Shown: positions 11,801 to 19,867 of the stretch, one piece after another | Layout: the number at the start of each line of letters is the position of its first letter | Position numbering within the stretch: the first letter of the stretch is position 1 | Assembly: GCA_013696275.1 (NCBI GenBank) | Contig: JACCYW010000377.1 | Span: forward strand, 1-27,010 | From: Chloroflexota bacterium | GTDB lineage: Bacteria; Chloroflexota; Limnocylindria; Limnocylindrales; CSP1-4 | Length of the DNA: 27,010 bases | Direction of reading: 5' to 3' | Position numbers and translations under genes: made by a program | The notes under the pieces: model-generated | The model's database searches: none | The model's input: the letters and a program-made list of their open reading frames with translations, nothing else | What the model was told of the DNA's origin: nothing

Positions 11801-12678
11801 GGGAAGTCGGGCAGGCGAAGCTGCCCGAACGTGAACGAGAGATCGGTCATCTCGGCGATGAGGCGCGTGTTGGAGATGGCCGCCGGCTGGTCCGGGAAGA
11901 GGGCGGCCATCTGAGCGGCCGACTTCAGGTACGACTCCTGCGTGTCGAAGCGGAGGCGGTTGGTATCCGTGACGTTGGAGGCGGTGCCGATGCAGAGGAG
12001 GACGTCGTGGGCCTCGGCCTGACTCTGGTGCACATAGTGGAGGTCGTTGGTGGCTACGAGGCGAAGGCCCACTTCGGCTGCGAGGCGGAGGAGCTTCTCG
12101 TTGAGCCGGCGCTGCTCGGGCATGCCGTGGTCCTGGAGCTCCAGGAAGAAGTCACCCCTGAAGATGTCGCCGTAGTCGCCGGCCAGACGGCGGGCGGATG
12201 CGTCGTCGTCGAGCTCCAGGGCGCGGGCGATCTCGCCATTCAGGCAAGCCGAGAGACCGATGAGGCCTTCACTGTGCCTGGCCAGGTGCTCCCGGTCGAT
12301 GCGTGGCTTGTAGTAGTAACCGTCCAGGTGCGCATCCGTGATGAGCCGGCACAGATTGAGGTAGCCGGTCCAGTCCTTGGCCAGCAGGATGAGGTGGTAG
12401 GGCTGGGAGTCCTTGCCACCCTCCCGGTCGGTCATGGAGCGGCGAGCGACATAGGTCTCGACACCGATGATGGGCTTGATGCCCTTGTCGCGACAGGCCT
12501 GGTAGAAGGCGACGGCACCATATAGCGCACCGTGGTCGGTTATGGCCAGGCTGTCGAAACCATGGGCGGATGCCTGGCCGACCAGGTCGGTGATCCGCCC
12601 CAGCCCATCGAGCAGGCTGAATTCAGTGTGCACATGAAGGTGCGTGAAAGACGCACGTTCGACTCGCGTCAGCGCCAT
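8833..12678 (-). CDS. dnaE: DNA polymerase III alpha subunit (replicative polymerase)
   Basis: 1281-residue C-family replicative polymerase. The PHP domain (about 1-270) keeps its metal-binding pattern: HLHVHTEFSLLDG, ITDHGALYG, the Glu of GVETYVA, ACLNGE and TNDLHYVH. It may therefore retain PHP proofreading activity. The polymerase core has TCRGSAPGS, the catalytic PDIDVDF (D402, D404) and the third Asp in LKFDFLGL (D556), almost the same numbering as E. coli D401/D403/D555. A helix-hairpin-helix region and an OB fold (VVGGVVTGIRRVLTK...VEVVVFPKVFEETG) follow. From about 1075 there is a low-complexity Pro/Ala/Glu linker and then a compact C-terminal domain like that of other DnaE1 proteins, likely for clamp-loader contact. 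The ATG at 12678 starts just before the PHP motif; the frame opens 90 bases earlier, but that extension is Arg-rich and unlike the family. Confidence 0.97.
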   Translation of the reverse strand: MALTRVERASFTHLHVHTEFSLLDGLGRITDLVGQASAHGFDSLAITDHGALYGAVAFYQACRDKGIKPIIGVETYVARRSMTDREGGKDSQPYHLILLAKDWTGYLNLCRLITDAHLDGYYYKPRIDREHLARHSEGLIGLSACLNGEIARALELDDDASARRLAGDYGDIFRGDFFLELQDHGMPEQRRLNEKLLRLAAEVGLRLVATNDLHYVHQSQAEAHDVLLCIGTASNVTDTNRLRFDTQESYLKSAAQMAALFPDQPAAISNTRLIAEMTDLSFTFGQLRLPDFPVPAGHTAESWLKEECQRGLIERYGATSAAVQARLDYELGVITSMGYAGYFLIVADFTRFARERKIATTCRGSAPGSIVTYTLGITPIDPIAYELPFERFLNPDRVTMPDIDVDFEDARRDEVIRYVTAKYGSDHVAQIITFGTMLARAAIRDVGRVLGLGYGEVDRIAKQIPNQLGIKLDEALQVTPALREMVAADPRVGKVIELAKQVEGVARNASTHAAGVVISREPLTELMPLQRATNSDSVMTQYEMHGVEALGLLKFDFLGLSNLTILRQAVDLIAATREGDPIDLERIPLDDARTFELLSSGETTGIFQLESPGMRRYVKELRPTSVHDLAAMVALFRPGPMENIPAYIRRKHGTEPVSYLHPLLEPYLKKTYGIFVYQEDIMSAAIALGGFTGPEADTLGFAIRKKKSSVLRAQKDRFVRQAAERGVSPHIIDAVFRAFEPFERYGFNKAHATCYGLIAYQTAYLKANYPVEYMASVLTAFRDNTERVGIAIAECRRLAIVVRPPDVDVSGLHFTVEEDAIRFGLLAVKNVGQGAIESIIRARTEGGPFRSLRDFCDRIDLRLVNSRVIEALAWVGALGRFGHPVQIIEALPAILPAAQAAQHQRLSGQIAAFDVLFAAAPDEPLPKRSEAPARERMRMEKELLGLYLSGHPMGDLAHVMTGYVNTYSGDLGEELDQQRIVVGGVVTGIRRVLTKARNTMAVATLEDLQGSVEVVVFPKVFEETGSAWVEDGIVLVAGRVDHKGDETVLLADSVWTWEQATALGPDGFAAALSAGDRRRRNGSATMPGNAMGRPEPVAVAMVSDAAMVRTVPRVSPLRGVNLEGTIEVSIGPRPGSLGGAVGTPAAMPVEPRIEPEAPQSVAALAPDDHDQTPWPDEARAELVAEEAAPTQPVEAAAGQSLHVHFRYAPQEMLIGVLEGLRELIRSRPGETPVVLHIPSGAGNEQEMRLRSRVAYDAELVAAVGRALGRGLVDFSVEADEG

Positions 12679-12825
12679 GTGTAGTCCGTGTATCCCGCGT
12701 CGTCGTCTTGGCTCCGACCCCCTCGCTCGAACGACTCCGCGATCCAGGGGAGTACCGCGCCCGCGCATGGATACCTGTCACTTGATCCATCCGCGGCCTC
12801 TCGGTGCGTCATCGCAGCGGCGCAG

Positions 12826-15000
12826 CTAACCGTCCGGCCCGAGCGTGGGACGGCCAGCCGGTACCCTGCCCGGCGCGCCACCGCTTATGACCTCAAAGCC
12901 AGAGTCGTTACGGAGCACCTGGTAGCCCGACCCAGAGACATGGAGGTCGATCGATCCGCGTCCCACCCGCAGCCGGGAGATCGTCAGCTCCGGGAGCCAT
13001 TCGGGGAGCGCCGGATGCACGTAGAGGCGCGAGCTATCAGCATCCGATGCCGCATGGATGCCGCATAGGACCGCGATGAGTCGGAACACAGCCGCCGCCG
13101 CCCAGGCCTGCGGCACGTTGGCGCCGAGGTATTGGACCGGAAAAGCTCCCTCGTCGCGAGGCAGGCCCGCGAAGAGCTCCGGCAAGCGGTGAGCCACGAA
13201 GTGCGACGCAGCGTCGAACATGCCGCGGGCCACCTGCGCCGTCTGGGCATCGAGCCCGTATCGCCGGAACCCGCCGGCGATCACCGCATTGTCGTGCGGC
13301 CAGACCGAGCCGGTGTGGTAGCTGAACGGGTTGTAGGCCGGATGATCCGACGAGAGCGTGCGAATCCCCCATCCGGACCACATATCGTCGTGTAGGAGTC
13401 GCGCTGCGACGCGCGCGGCCCGCTCGGGCGGGACGACGCCCATCGCCAGCAGGTGGCCAGCATTCGAAGCGACCGACCGCACCGGTCGCTTGTCACCGTC
13501 GAGGGCAAGGTAGTAGGTGCCCTCCTCCTCCCACCAGAACGAGTCGTTGATGCGCTCGTACATCCGCTCGGCTTCGGCGCGCAGGAGGCGCGCGTCCTCC
13601 GGCCGGCCCAGCACGTCAAAGATGTCGGCAAGTCGCCGCTTCGCGTCGAACGCATAACCCTGTAACTCGCACACCGCCAGCGGAAGCCGCGCGAGCGCAC
13701 CGTCCTGGTGCGGGATGGCATCGCCGGCATCCTTCCAGCCCTGGTTGTAGTAGCCGCGGGAAGAGCGTGTCTGGTACTCCTGCAGGCCGTCCCCGTCCCG
13801 GTCGCCGTGGTGGTCGATCCAGCGCATCGCCGATTCTACCGCCGACAGGTAACGGCGCAGTACATCCTCGTCGCCCGCCCACTGGTACAGGTACGAGACA
13901 AGGATCACGAACAGGCTCGTGGCGTCATGCGTCCCGAAGTACGGCGCGAACGGCAACAGCCCGAGCTGCGTCAGCTCTCCGCGCCGGATCTCGTGGAGGA
14001 TCTTGCCAGGCTCCATGTCCCGTTCGGGGTCGTGGCGGGTGGCCTGGAGCTCCGAGAGCCGCCGGAGGGCCCCGGCGGCGAACTCCGGGTAGCCCCCGAT
14101 GCCGAGCATCCCCGTGAGCAGTGAGTCGCGGCCGAACAGAGTGACGAACCATGGCACTCCCGCGGCTGGCACGACGGCCCCTCCACTGTCGAGCCGGTCG
14201 TGAAGCCGCAGCGCCTCCATGTCTCGGACGGCCTGCTCCCATGCGCGCCGGACGCCGTCGTTCGTCGTCGAGAGTCCAACGAACGGGAGTTCCGGCCCGA
14301 CGATCCCGGCGCGGTCTTCGGTCAGCGCGTTGCATCCGAGGGTGGTCGGGCGCTCGCCGATGTCGATGATGGGCAGCCACTTGATGCACACGTGCCAGAC
14401 ATCCTTAGGCACGATCAGGGCGACGAACGTCAGCCGACCATTGGCGAACTGCGGGCGGCTCGAGGCGCGTTCGACCCGGACCACCAGCCCTGGGCGGAAG
14501 GTCCGGTTCCGATAGCTGGTACGGAGCTCGCCGGCACGCGGGAACCAGCGGGTCTGCAGCGTGCCGCGACGAACCAGTTGGTGCCCCTTGACGTCGAACA
14601 AGTCGGCGAAGTCGGATTCGATGCGGAGCTCGAGCACCACGACGACCGGCCTGACGCCGTAGTTCACGAGGTCGTAGTCCTCGTGGACACCGCCCGCCAC
14701 GGTGCGGTCGAGCCGCAGGCCCAGAGTGCTGGCCGGGATGGAACCGTCCGAATCGAGCAACGCCGGGTTGGTGAATTCGTGGCGGACGGAGAAGTACCTT
14801 ATCGGCGCGGAGTTCAACAGGACGGGTCGTCGCCCGTTAAGGGTGGCGCCGTAAGCGGAGACGAACCGCGTGTCGCTGGCGAAGAATCCCTGTTCGGCGT
14901 CTGGCTCGATACCTCCGTCAGGGGCCGACACGAGGATCCGATCGTCGCGATTGATGGTGATATTGCCGGGCCCGACCTGGACGGGCAGCGTTAGCGACAC
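12826..15000 (-). CDS. Amylo-alpha-1,6-glucosidase / glycogen-debranching-type glycoside hydrolase
   Basis: 724-residue cytoplasmic enzyme (no signal peptide) of the bacterial debranching-like group: a beta-sandwich N-terminal domain (about 1-235, GDE_N_bis type, e.g. FFASDTRFVSAY, GVHEDYDLVNYG) and a C-terminal (alpha/alpha)6 barrel. Signature stretches are VPWFVTLFGRDSLLTGML (about 282-299), DMEPGKILHEIRRGE (328-342), YNQGWKDAGDAI (418-429), in which the Asp is the likely acid/base, and FSYHTGSVWPHDNAVIAGG near 565. It likely cleaves alpha-1,6 branches or trims imported glucans and glucosides; exact specificity cannot be read. It lies 16 bases after the DUF624-like gene and appears to be the last gene of the sugar ABC operon, which suggests it acts on the imported oligosaccharide. 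Confidence 0.88.
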   Translation of the reverse strand: MSLTLPVQVGPGNITINRDDRILVSAPDGGIEPDAEQGFFASDTRFVSAYGATLNGRRPVLLNSAPIRYFSVRHEFTNPALLDSDGSIPASTLGLRLDRTVAGGVHEDYDLVNYGVRPVVVVLELRIESDFADLFDVKGHQLVRRGTLQTRWFPRAGELRTSYRNRTFRPGLVVRVERASSRPQFANGRLTFVALIVPKDVWHVCIKWLPIIDIGERPTTLGCNALTEDRAGIVGPELPFVGLSTTNDGVRRAWEQAVRDMEALRLHDRLDSGGAVVPAAGVPWFVTLFGRDSLLTGMLGIGGYPEFAAGALRRLSELQATRHDPERDMEPGKILHEIRRGELTQLGLLPFAPYFGTHDATSLFVILVSYLYQWAGDEDVLRRYLSAVESAMRWIDHHGDRDGDGLQEYQTRSSRGYYNQGWKDAGDAIPHQDGALARLPLAVCELQGYAFDAKRRLADIFDVLGRPEDARLLRAEAERMYERINDSFWWEEEGTYYLALDGDKRPVRSVASNAGHLLAMGVVPPERAARVAARLLHDDMWSGWGIRTLSSDHPAYNPFSYHTGSVWPHDNAVIAGGFRRYGLDAQTAQVARGMFDAASHFVAHRLPELFAGLPRDEGAFPVQYLGANVPQAWAAAAVFRLIAVLCGIHAASDADSSRLYVHPALPEWLPELTISRLRVGRGSIDLHVSGSGYQVLRNDSGFEVISGGAPGRVPAGRPTLGPDG

Positions 15001-15016
15001 GCGCGCTCAGGACCGC

Positions 15017-15739
15017 TCAGTCGACATCGACGGTGGGCTGGGTCGCGCGGCCCTGGAGGCAGTCCGCGGCCGGCAAGACGTAGCGGCTAGCCACCAGCGC
15101 GCAATAAGCGATCGAGATGGTGACGATGGCGGCGAATAGCACGAGGCTGACCGTGACGACGACCACCGACACCGCCAGCAGGCCCCCCATGCGGAGTGGA
15201 TAGGCCAGGAGCAGGAGAGCCGCCAACCGGAATCTAGCGGCGAGCGAGTCGTCATCCCTCCTCGGGTCGGCGACCAGCGAGCAGGCAGCTATCAGCCAGG
15301 CCCAGAGGAAAACGAGCCCCCAAGCTGCGGCGGTCGCGAGTGCCCAGCCCATCGGTCCGCCCATGACCGTTATCCCGGCCACGACGTTGACGGCTAACAC
15401 GAGTGTGCCGCCAATGCCCAGCGCCCCGACCAGGAGGGCCGGCCCAAGCAGTCGCCGGTATGCGCTGAAGGCGTCGGACAGGACGACGTCGTCGCCGCGC
15501 ACGATGAGCGCAGCCAGCCGGTGGACGCCGATGGCCGGGACAGCCAGCGCGCCAGCGAGCAGCACGGCGCCCGGCAACCAGATCAGCCCCGCTGTCAGGA
15601 CAAGGAGCAGGCCGATCCCCCAGATGACGTTCGCGGGGACCAACCGCCACGAGTGGTAGTAGAAGTCGAAGGTGGCCGACCGGACCGCCCCGCCGATACT
15701 CGGCGGGCCACTGACGGCCCACCGCTCAACCTTTGACAC
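15017..15739 (-). CDS. DUF624/YesL-like integral membrane protein
   Basis: 240-residue polytopic membrane protein with about five to six hydrophobic segments (roughly 35-65, 100-125, 128-155, 170-215). The pattern FYYHSWRLVPANVIWGIG near the N-terminus and its position in a sugar ABC operon resemble DUF624/YesL proteins, which commonly accompany CUT1 transporters. Their biochemical role is not established. The GTG start at 15739 lies inside the end of the upstream permease gene (14-base overlap), so translation is probably coupled. Family assignment rests on pattern and context; it might instead be a lineage-specific membrane protein. Confidence 0.65.
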   Translation of the reverse strand: MSKVERWAVSGPPSIGGAVRSATFDFYYHSWRLVPANVIWGIGLLLVLTAGLIWLPGAVLLAGALAVPAIGVHRLAALIVRGDDVVLSDAFSAYRRLLGPALLVGALGIGGTLVLAVNVVAGITVMGGPMGWALATAAAWGLVFLWAWLIAACSLVADPRRDDDSLAARFRLAALLLLAYPLRMGGLLAVSVVVVTVSLVLFAAIVTISIAYCALVASRYVLPAADCLQGRATQPTVDVD

Positions 15740-16622
15740 CAGACGCCGCGATACCTTCCACGAAGTAGCGCTGGAAGAAGAGGTATAGCAGCAGGATCGG
15801 CAGTGTCGCCAGCGTGACGACGGCCATGAGCGGCGGCCATTGCGTGAAGAACTCGAAGCGGAACTGCGTCAGGCCTAATGGCAGCGGCCAGTTGTCGCGC
15901 TCGCTCATGATCACCAGCGGCCAGAAGAACCCGTTCCAGGCGCCCTGGAACTGGAGGATGGCGACCGCACCGAGCGCCGGGGTCGCGAGGGGGAGCATCA
16001 CGCGCCAGAACGTCGTGAAGAAGCCGGCGCCGTCGATCTTGGCCGCCTCCTCCAGGTCGCGCGGGATGGTCTGGAAGTACTGGCGCAGGAGGAAGACGCT
16101 GGTCGCGGAGATGGCAAGTACCAGGATCACGCCGCCGTACTGCAGATCCCCCGCCGACAGACCGAGGAACCTGATGAGCTGGTAGATGGGCACCATCCGC
16201 AGTTGGTCGGGGATCATCAGCGTCCCGAGCACGAGCAGGAAAAGCGGCTCACGTCCCGGGAACCGCAGTCGCGCGAAAGCGTATCCCGCCATGCTGCCCA
16301 GCAGCACGTTCGTGACCGTCACCACTCCCGCGATGATCGCGCTGTTGAGGAACAGCTGCGGTAGTGAGGGGTTCAGCTCCGTGAATGCACGCTCCCAGCC
16401 CTGAAGCGTCGCAGGGTCGGGAATGAAGGTCATGCGGACCGAGTCGGGCTGCGTCTTGAACGATGTGATGACCGTCCAGGTGAAGGGCACGAACATTAGA
16501 AGGGCATAGCCGATCAGGAAGGTATAGCCGATGCCACGGCGAAACCGTCGTCCCCGGTCCCCGACCGCGGCGACATCGACCGCCGTGTCGGGGCGAAGCG
16601 GCGCTGCCCGCGCCGTAGTCAC
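15726..16622 (-). CDS. CUT1 sugar ABC transporter permease (MalG/LacG type)
   Basis: 298-residue inner-membrane permease with six predicted transmembrane helices. The cytoplasmic EAA loop, EEAAKIDGAGFFTTFWRVML (about 191-210), contacts the ATPase. The N-terminal FVPFTWTVITSFKTQPD and the C-terminal end YFVEGIAASGVKG are hallmarks of MalG-type subunits. The GTG start at 16622 lies 7 bases after the stop of the partner permease. It pairs with the MalF-type subunit to import an oligosaccharide. No ATPase gene is in the window, so a shared MsmX/UgpC-like ATPase encoded elsewhere is probably used. Confidence 0.95.
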   Translation of the reverse strand: MTTARAAPLRPDTAVDVAAVGDRGRRFRRGIGYTFLIGYALLMFVPFTWTVITSFKTQPDSVRMTFIPDPATLQGWERAFTELNPSLPQLFLNSAIIAGVVTVTNVLLGSMAGYAFARLRFPGREPLFLLVLGTLMIPDQLRMVPIYQLIRFLGLSAGDLQYGGVILVLAISATSVFLLRQYFQTIPRDLEEAAKIDGAGFFTTFWRVMLPLATPALGAVAILQFQGAWNGFFWPLVIMSERDNWPLPLGLTQFRFEFFTQWPPLMAVVTLATLPILLLYLFFQRYFVEGIAASGVKG

Positions 16623-16629
16623 GGTCGGC

Positions 16630-17583
16630 TCACTGCCATGATGGGGTCCTCCCGAAGAGTTGGCGCTGGATCAACGTCGCCACGAAGATGATGAGGAACA
16701 AGACGATCCCGACGGCCGCCGCGTAGTCGAGGTTGAACTGCCGGAAGGCTGCGTTGTAGAGGTAGAGCACTATCGACATCAACGAGAAGTTCGGGTCACC
16801 GTTCGACCCCCCGCCGATGTAGGCCTGATCGAATAGCTGCAGAGCGCCGATGACCGACACGGTGGCGACGAAGAAGTGCGCCGGTCTCAGCAGAGGGAAC
16901 GTGATGCGCCAGAACGTCTGCCAAGTATTTGCGCCGTCGATCCGAGCGGCCTCGTAGACCTCGCGGCTGATCGTCTGGAGCGACGCCAGGTAGAAGAGCA
17001 TCATCGTGCCGGACGTCGTCCAGATGTTGAGCGCCATGATCGAGCCGAGAGCCGTGGTCGCCGTCCCAAGCCAGTTGTGGCCTGGAGCGAAGCCCAGAGC
17101 CGCGAGCGGGTCGATCGGCAGGCTGGCGCGGATGCCGTTGAAGAGACCTTGCGGCTGCATGATGAAGATGAAGAGCACGGTGATGGCGGCGGAGCTCGCG
17201 ATGGCTGGGAAGTAGAAAGCGGCACGGAAAAAGGTCTGGCCGCGGATCTTGGCGTTGACGATCACGGCCAGGAGAAGCCCCAGGGCCATCTGGAGCGGGA
17301 CGACCCAGAGCGCGTAAGTAGCCACGTTGTAGATGGCCTTCTGGAACGTCTGGTCGCTTAGCAGGCGTTGGTAGTTCTCGAGCCCGATGGCCTCCTGGGC
17401 GCCCCCGCGGAACTGCCATTCGAAGACGCTGATGACCAGTGCGAAAACGATGGATCCGATATTGAGCACGAGGAACAGGAGCAGCGGTATAGCTATCAGC
17501 CCATAGCCCGCCAGGATCTCCCGGCGGCCGCCGTAAGCCGACGTCCAACGAGTGAGGCGACGTGCGGGCCCTGCCGCCGCCAT
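16630..17583 (-). CDS. CUT1 sugar ABC transporter permease (MalF/UgpA type)
   Basis: 317-residue permease with six predicted helices. The first follows a short basic N-terminus (YGLIAIPLLLFLVLNIGSI). The EAA loop reads YEAARIDGANTWQTFWRITF (about 214-233). The large periplasmic loop contains ENYQRLLSDQTFQKAIYNVATYA, usual for MalF-type CUT1 subunits without the long MalF insertion. The ATG start is preceded by a purine-rich Shine-Dalgarno region (GGAGGG about 8 bases upstream). It lies 77 bases downstream of the binding-protein gene and 7 bases before the second permease, so the transport genes form one operon. Confidence 0.95.
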   Translation of the reverse strand: MAAAGPARRLTRWTSAYGGRREILAGYGLIAIPLLLFLVLNIGSIVFALVISVFEWQFRGGAQEAIGLENYQRLLSDQTFQKAIYNVATYALWVVPLQMALGLLLAVIVNAKIRGQTFFRAAFYFPAIASSAAITVLFIFIMQPQGLFNGIRASLPIDPLAALGFAPGHNWLGTATTALGSIMALNIWTTSGTMMLFYLASLQTISREVYEAARIDGANTWQTFWRITFPLLRPAHFFVATVSVIGALQLFDQAYIGGGSNGDPNFSLMSIVLYLYNAAFRQFNLDYAAAVGIVLFLIIFVATLIQRQLFGRTPSWQ

Positions 17584-17660
17584 GGACTACCCTCCCTCCT
17601 CTCCCCCGGATATCACCAGTGTCGGGCGGTCCCCTCGCAGGGTCCACCCCAGGTCAGGGA

Positions 17661-19073
17661 CTAACCGCCTAGAGCTGCCTGGATCGCCGGCAGTGTGGCG
17701 TTGACGATGTCGTCGGTCGTGCCGTTTCCATCGGCCGCATTGCGCAGCGCGCCATTGAAGGCATCCTGGATCTGCGACCAGCCGGGAAGGAGACCTTCGC
17801 CCGGATGGGCGAACTCCGCGAACGGCGCGTACAGCTGGAGCGTGGGCTCCTGCACCTCGACATCGCTGCGCGAAGGCAGCACGAGGCCACCGTTCGTCCA
17901 CTGCTGCATGCCTTCCTGGCTCGTCATGAACGACAGTAGCGCCCATGAGCCATCAGGGTTGGGTGAGTCCGGGCTGAAGGCATATGCCGCCGTAAACGAC
18001 AGAGTGGCTTCCTCCGCGCCCGTCGGGATGGGCGAGACCGTATAGGCGATATCCGGATAGGTGGTCGACATCGCGGGACCGACCCAGTTGCCTTCGAACG
18101 CGATCGCGACGCGCTCCTCGCCCAGCGCCTGACCGCACCAGTCGACGCCCATCTGCGGCGGATTCTGCGCGAGGCCGTCCTGGTGCATCTGAAGGATCCA
18201 ATCGAGTGCCTCGCGCGACTCGGGAGAATCGATCAGCTCGGCCGTAGCGTCCTCGGTCAGCATGCCCCCGCCATAGGCGTGCAGGAAAGCACCAGCGCGA
18301 GCGTACTCGGACGCAAAGCACATCGGTGTGTCCACCCCAGACTCCTTCAATACCTGCGCGGCCGTCTGAAGCTCCTCCACCGTGGTCGGGATGTCGACCC
18401 CCGCATCGGCGAGCATCTCATCGTTGGTCTGCATCCCCAGGACACTGGAATCCTTCGGGACACCGAAGGTCTGAGCCTCCTGCTGGAACGGTGCCAGGTA
18501 GCCGGGGTAGAAGGCGCTCATGTCGAAGCTGGTAGCGCTGATCCGATCATCGAGCGGCTGGAGAACGCCCTGCTGGATCCAATCCTGCGAGTAGCCCTGC
18601 TGGACGTAGAACAGGTCCGGCGCGTCGCCCGAACCAAGCCTGGTGAGCATCACCGGCCCGTACTCACCGGCGATGACCTCGAAGGAGACCGTATAGCCCG
18701 GGCACGTCGCCTCGAACGAGTCGAGCACCCCCCGCAGGATCCCCTCCTCGACGCCGCCCGCAGAGAAGCCAGAGAGCGTCAGATCGCCCGAGCCCGCACC
18801 GCAGTCGAAGCCTTCGACCGGGCCTGAAGATGTCGCCGGTCCGCTTACATCCGGTGACTCGCCACCGGGCGACTCGTCGGCAGGCGACGCCGAGGCCTCC
18901 GTAGTGGGAGCTTCCGTCGGAGGAGCTTCCGTAGGAGGAGCTTCCGTAGGGGACGCCCCAGACGCCCCTGGTGTACCAGTTGCTACCGGCGCAACGGTCG
19001 CGGTCCCTCCTCCACCGCAAGCCGCCAGGACCAGGACCGTCGCGGATGCGGCGGCAAGCCATCGATTGCGCAT
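17661..19073 (-). CDS. Sugar-binding lipoprotein of the CUT1 ABC transporter
   Basis: 470-residue extracellular solute-binding protein (SBP family 1, MalE-like). A lipoprotein signal peptide ends in the lipobox LAAC (C19), followed by a flexible Pro/Thr/Glu/Ala tether (about 40-85) made of near-perfect PTEAP repeats. The binding domain begins near 90. It shows the family stretches ILRGVLDSFEATCPGYTV, GDAPDLFYVQQGYSQDWIQQGVLQPLDD, and SFMTSQEGMQQW near the C-terminus. Aromatic residues are plentiful, as expected for a sugar site. GGAGG lies 5 bases before the ATG. It is the first gene of the operon with both permeases, the DUF624-like protein and the glucosidase. The ligand is probably a gluco-oligosaccharide, inferred only from the downstream hydrolase. 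Confidence 0.94.
   Translation of the reverse strand: MRNRWLAAASATVLVLAACGGGGTATVAPVATGTPGASGASPTEAPPTEAPPTEAPTTEASASPADESPGGESPDVSGPATSSGPVEGFDCGAGSGDLTLSGFSAGGVEEGILRGVLDSFEATCPGYTVSFEVIAGEYGPVMLTRLGSGDAPDLFYVQQGYSQDWIQQGVLQPLDDRISATSFDMSAFYPGYLAPFQQEAQTFGVPKDSSVLGMQTNDEMLADAGVDIPTTVEELQTAAQVLKESGVDTPMCFASEYARAGAFLHAYGGGMLTEDATAELIDSPESREALDWILQMHQDGLAQNPPQMGVDWCGQALGEERVAIAFEGNWVGPAMSTTYPDIAYTVSPIPTGAEEATLSFTAAYAFSPDSPNPDGSWALLSFMTSQEGMQQWTNGGLVLPSRSDVEVQEPTLQLYAPFAEFAHPGEGLLPGWSQIQDAFNGALRNAADGNGTTDDIVNATLPAIQAALGG
18907..18951. repeat. 15-bp tandem repeat encoding the lipoprotein tether
   Basis: Three copies of ggagcttccgt at a 15-base period (starts 18907, 18922, 18937) within the binding-protein gene. 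They encode repeated PTEAP units on the minus strand. The in-frame period means copy-number change would only alter tether length. Confidence 0.8.
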
Positions 19074-19146
19074 CGTCTCCTCCTCAGCTGCACGTTCGGG
19101 AGAGCGTCCCCGAGGACCCGTCGTGATCGACCCACGCTAGGCTACA

Positions 19147-19487
19147 TCAACGAACCGCTGGTACTTGGTCGCTGTAAGCGTAGGGCTTCGTCAGGAAAGC
19201 CGATGCCCCGGCTTGCTGGCGGCTGCGCCGGGTCGTGTCGTCATCGCGAGCGGCGAGGAGCACTGGGTCATGTCGCCGTCGTCGCGTCGCCTGGCACAGA
19301 GTTCGATGCCATCCAGGCCGGGCAGCATCACATCCAGGATGACCGCATCGAACGTCACTGAAGCCCAGGTCCTCTCCGCGACAAGGCCATCTGCCTCCAC
19401 CTCCACGCTGTATCCGGCGGCCATCAGCCCCCTTTCCAGCACGCGGGCGATCCCCGGATCGTCCTCGACGACCAAGATCGATCTCAA
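19147..19487 (-). pseudogene. Decayed response-regulator receiver domain
   Basis: Starts at TTG 19487, overlapping the kinase stop as TTGA. The first frame gives ILVVEDDPGIARVLERGLMAAGY and VILDVMLPGLDGIELC with the phospho-acceptor Asp. After GDMT the frame is lost. The expected PVLLLTARDD-like strand is recovered in another frame as LLAARDDDTTRRSRQQAGASAFLTKPYAY, including the conserved Lys. The shift is explained by loss of one C in a C-run near 19255. A stop follows at 19147-19149, so the DNA-binding output domain is also missing. Read as a dead OmpR-type regulator remnant; a sequencing error at the C-run would repair the frame but not restore the missing domain. Confidence 0.8.
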
Positions 19488-19741
19488 GAAAGACCGGCAG
19501 TCACGGCCAGAGGCACACTGATCGTCATCGTCGTTCCAGCGCCGACCGTGCTCGTGGCGGTGATATCACCGCCATGGGCCGTCACGATGGCTCGCGCGAT
19601 GGGCAGTCCCAAGACCGCTCCACCTCGCATCCGTTCACGCGTCCGATCAGCCCCCTAGAACCGTTCGAAGATGTGCGGCAGTTGTTTCCTGGCGATGCCT
19701 GGGCCGTTATCGCCTTCCAGGATGAGAGCGCGCAACGTGGT
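19484..19741 (-). pseudogene. Histidine kinase C-terminal remnant with in-frame stop
   Basis: The minus-strand frame ending at 19484 shows the ATP-binding end of a sensor kinase: EGDNGPGIARKQLPHIFERF, then an in-frame TAG (19655-19657) where family members usually have Tyr, then GADRTRERMRGG, LGLPIARAIVTAHGGDIT, and TVGAGTTMTISVPLAV. The G2 box reads GGAVLGL instead of GGxGLGL. Everything N-terminal of the G1/N-box area (sensor, HAMP, H-box) is missing; recognisable homology ends near 19741. Its stop overlaps the TTG of the receiver remnant, preserving the ancestral kinase-regulator gene order. Confidence 0.8.
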
Positions 19742-19765
19742 CCAGGGCAACAAGGAGGACCAGTG

Positions 19766-19840
19766 CCGCGGGTTCTGACCACTTCGACCGGATGCGGCCG
19801 CGGGTCCTGACTTCTACCGGGTGCGGCCGCGCGTCCTGAC
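19766..19840. repeat. Degenerate tandem repeats, about 29-32 bp
   Basis: The motif ccgcgggtyctgac recurs at 19766, 19798 and, as ccgcgcgtcctgac, at 19827, each followed by a ctaccgggtgcgg-like segment. The array sits directly beyond the surviving end of the broken kinase gene. It might mark the deletion junction or a lineage-specific intergenic repeat family. Confidence 0.65.
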
Positions 19841-19867
19841 GCCCCCGAACCGCCAGGTCGCAGCTAG

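Noticed and set aside
11143..12525. 460-codon plus-strand open frame opposite dnaE
   Set aside because: Antisense shadow; its long Val/Asp/Gly-rich sequence mirrors the DnaE codon pattern and has no domain.
12679..12768. N-terminal extension of DnaE from the GTG at 12768
   Set aside because: The extra 30 residues are Arg/Gly-rich and unlike the family; the ATG at 12678 gives the normal N-terminus just before the PHP motif.
17584..17660. Regulatory hairpin between binding-protein and permease genes
   Set aside because: The best stem (CCCT-GCG-AGGG) is only 4 bp and too weak to support a claim.
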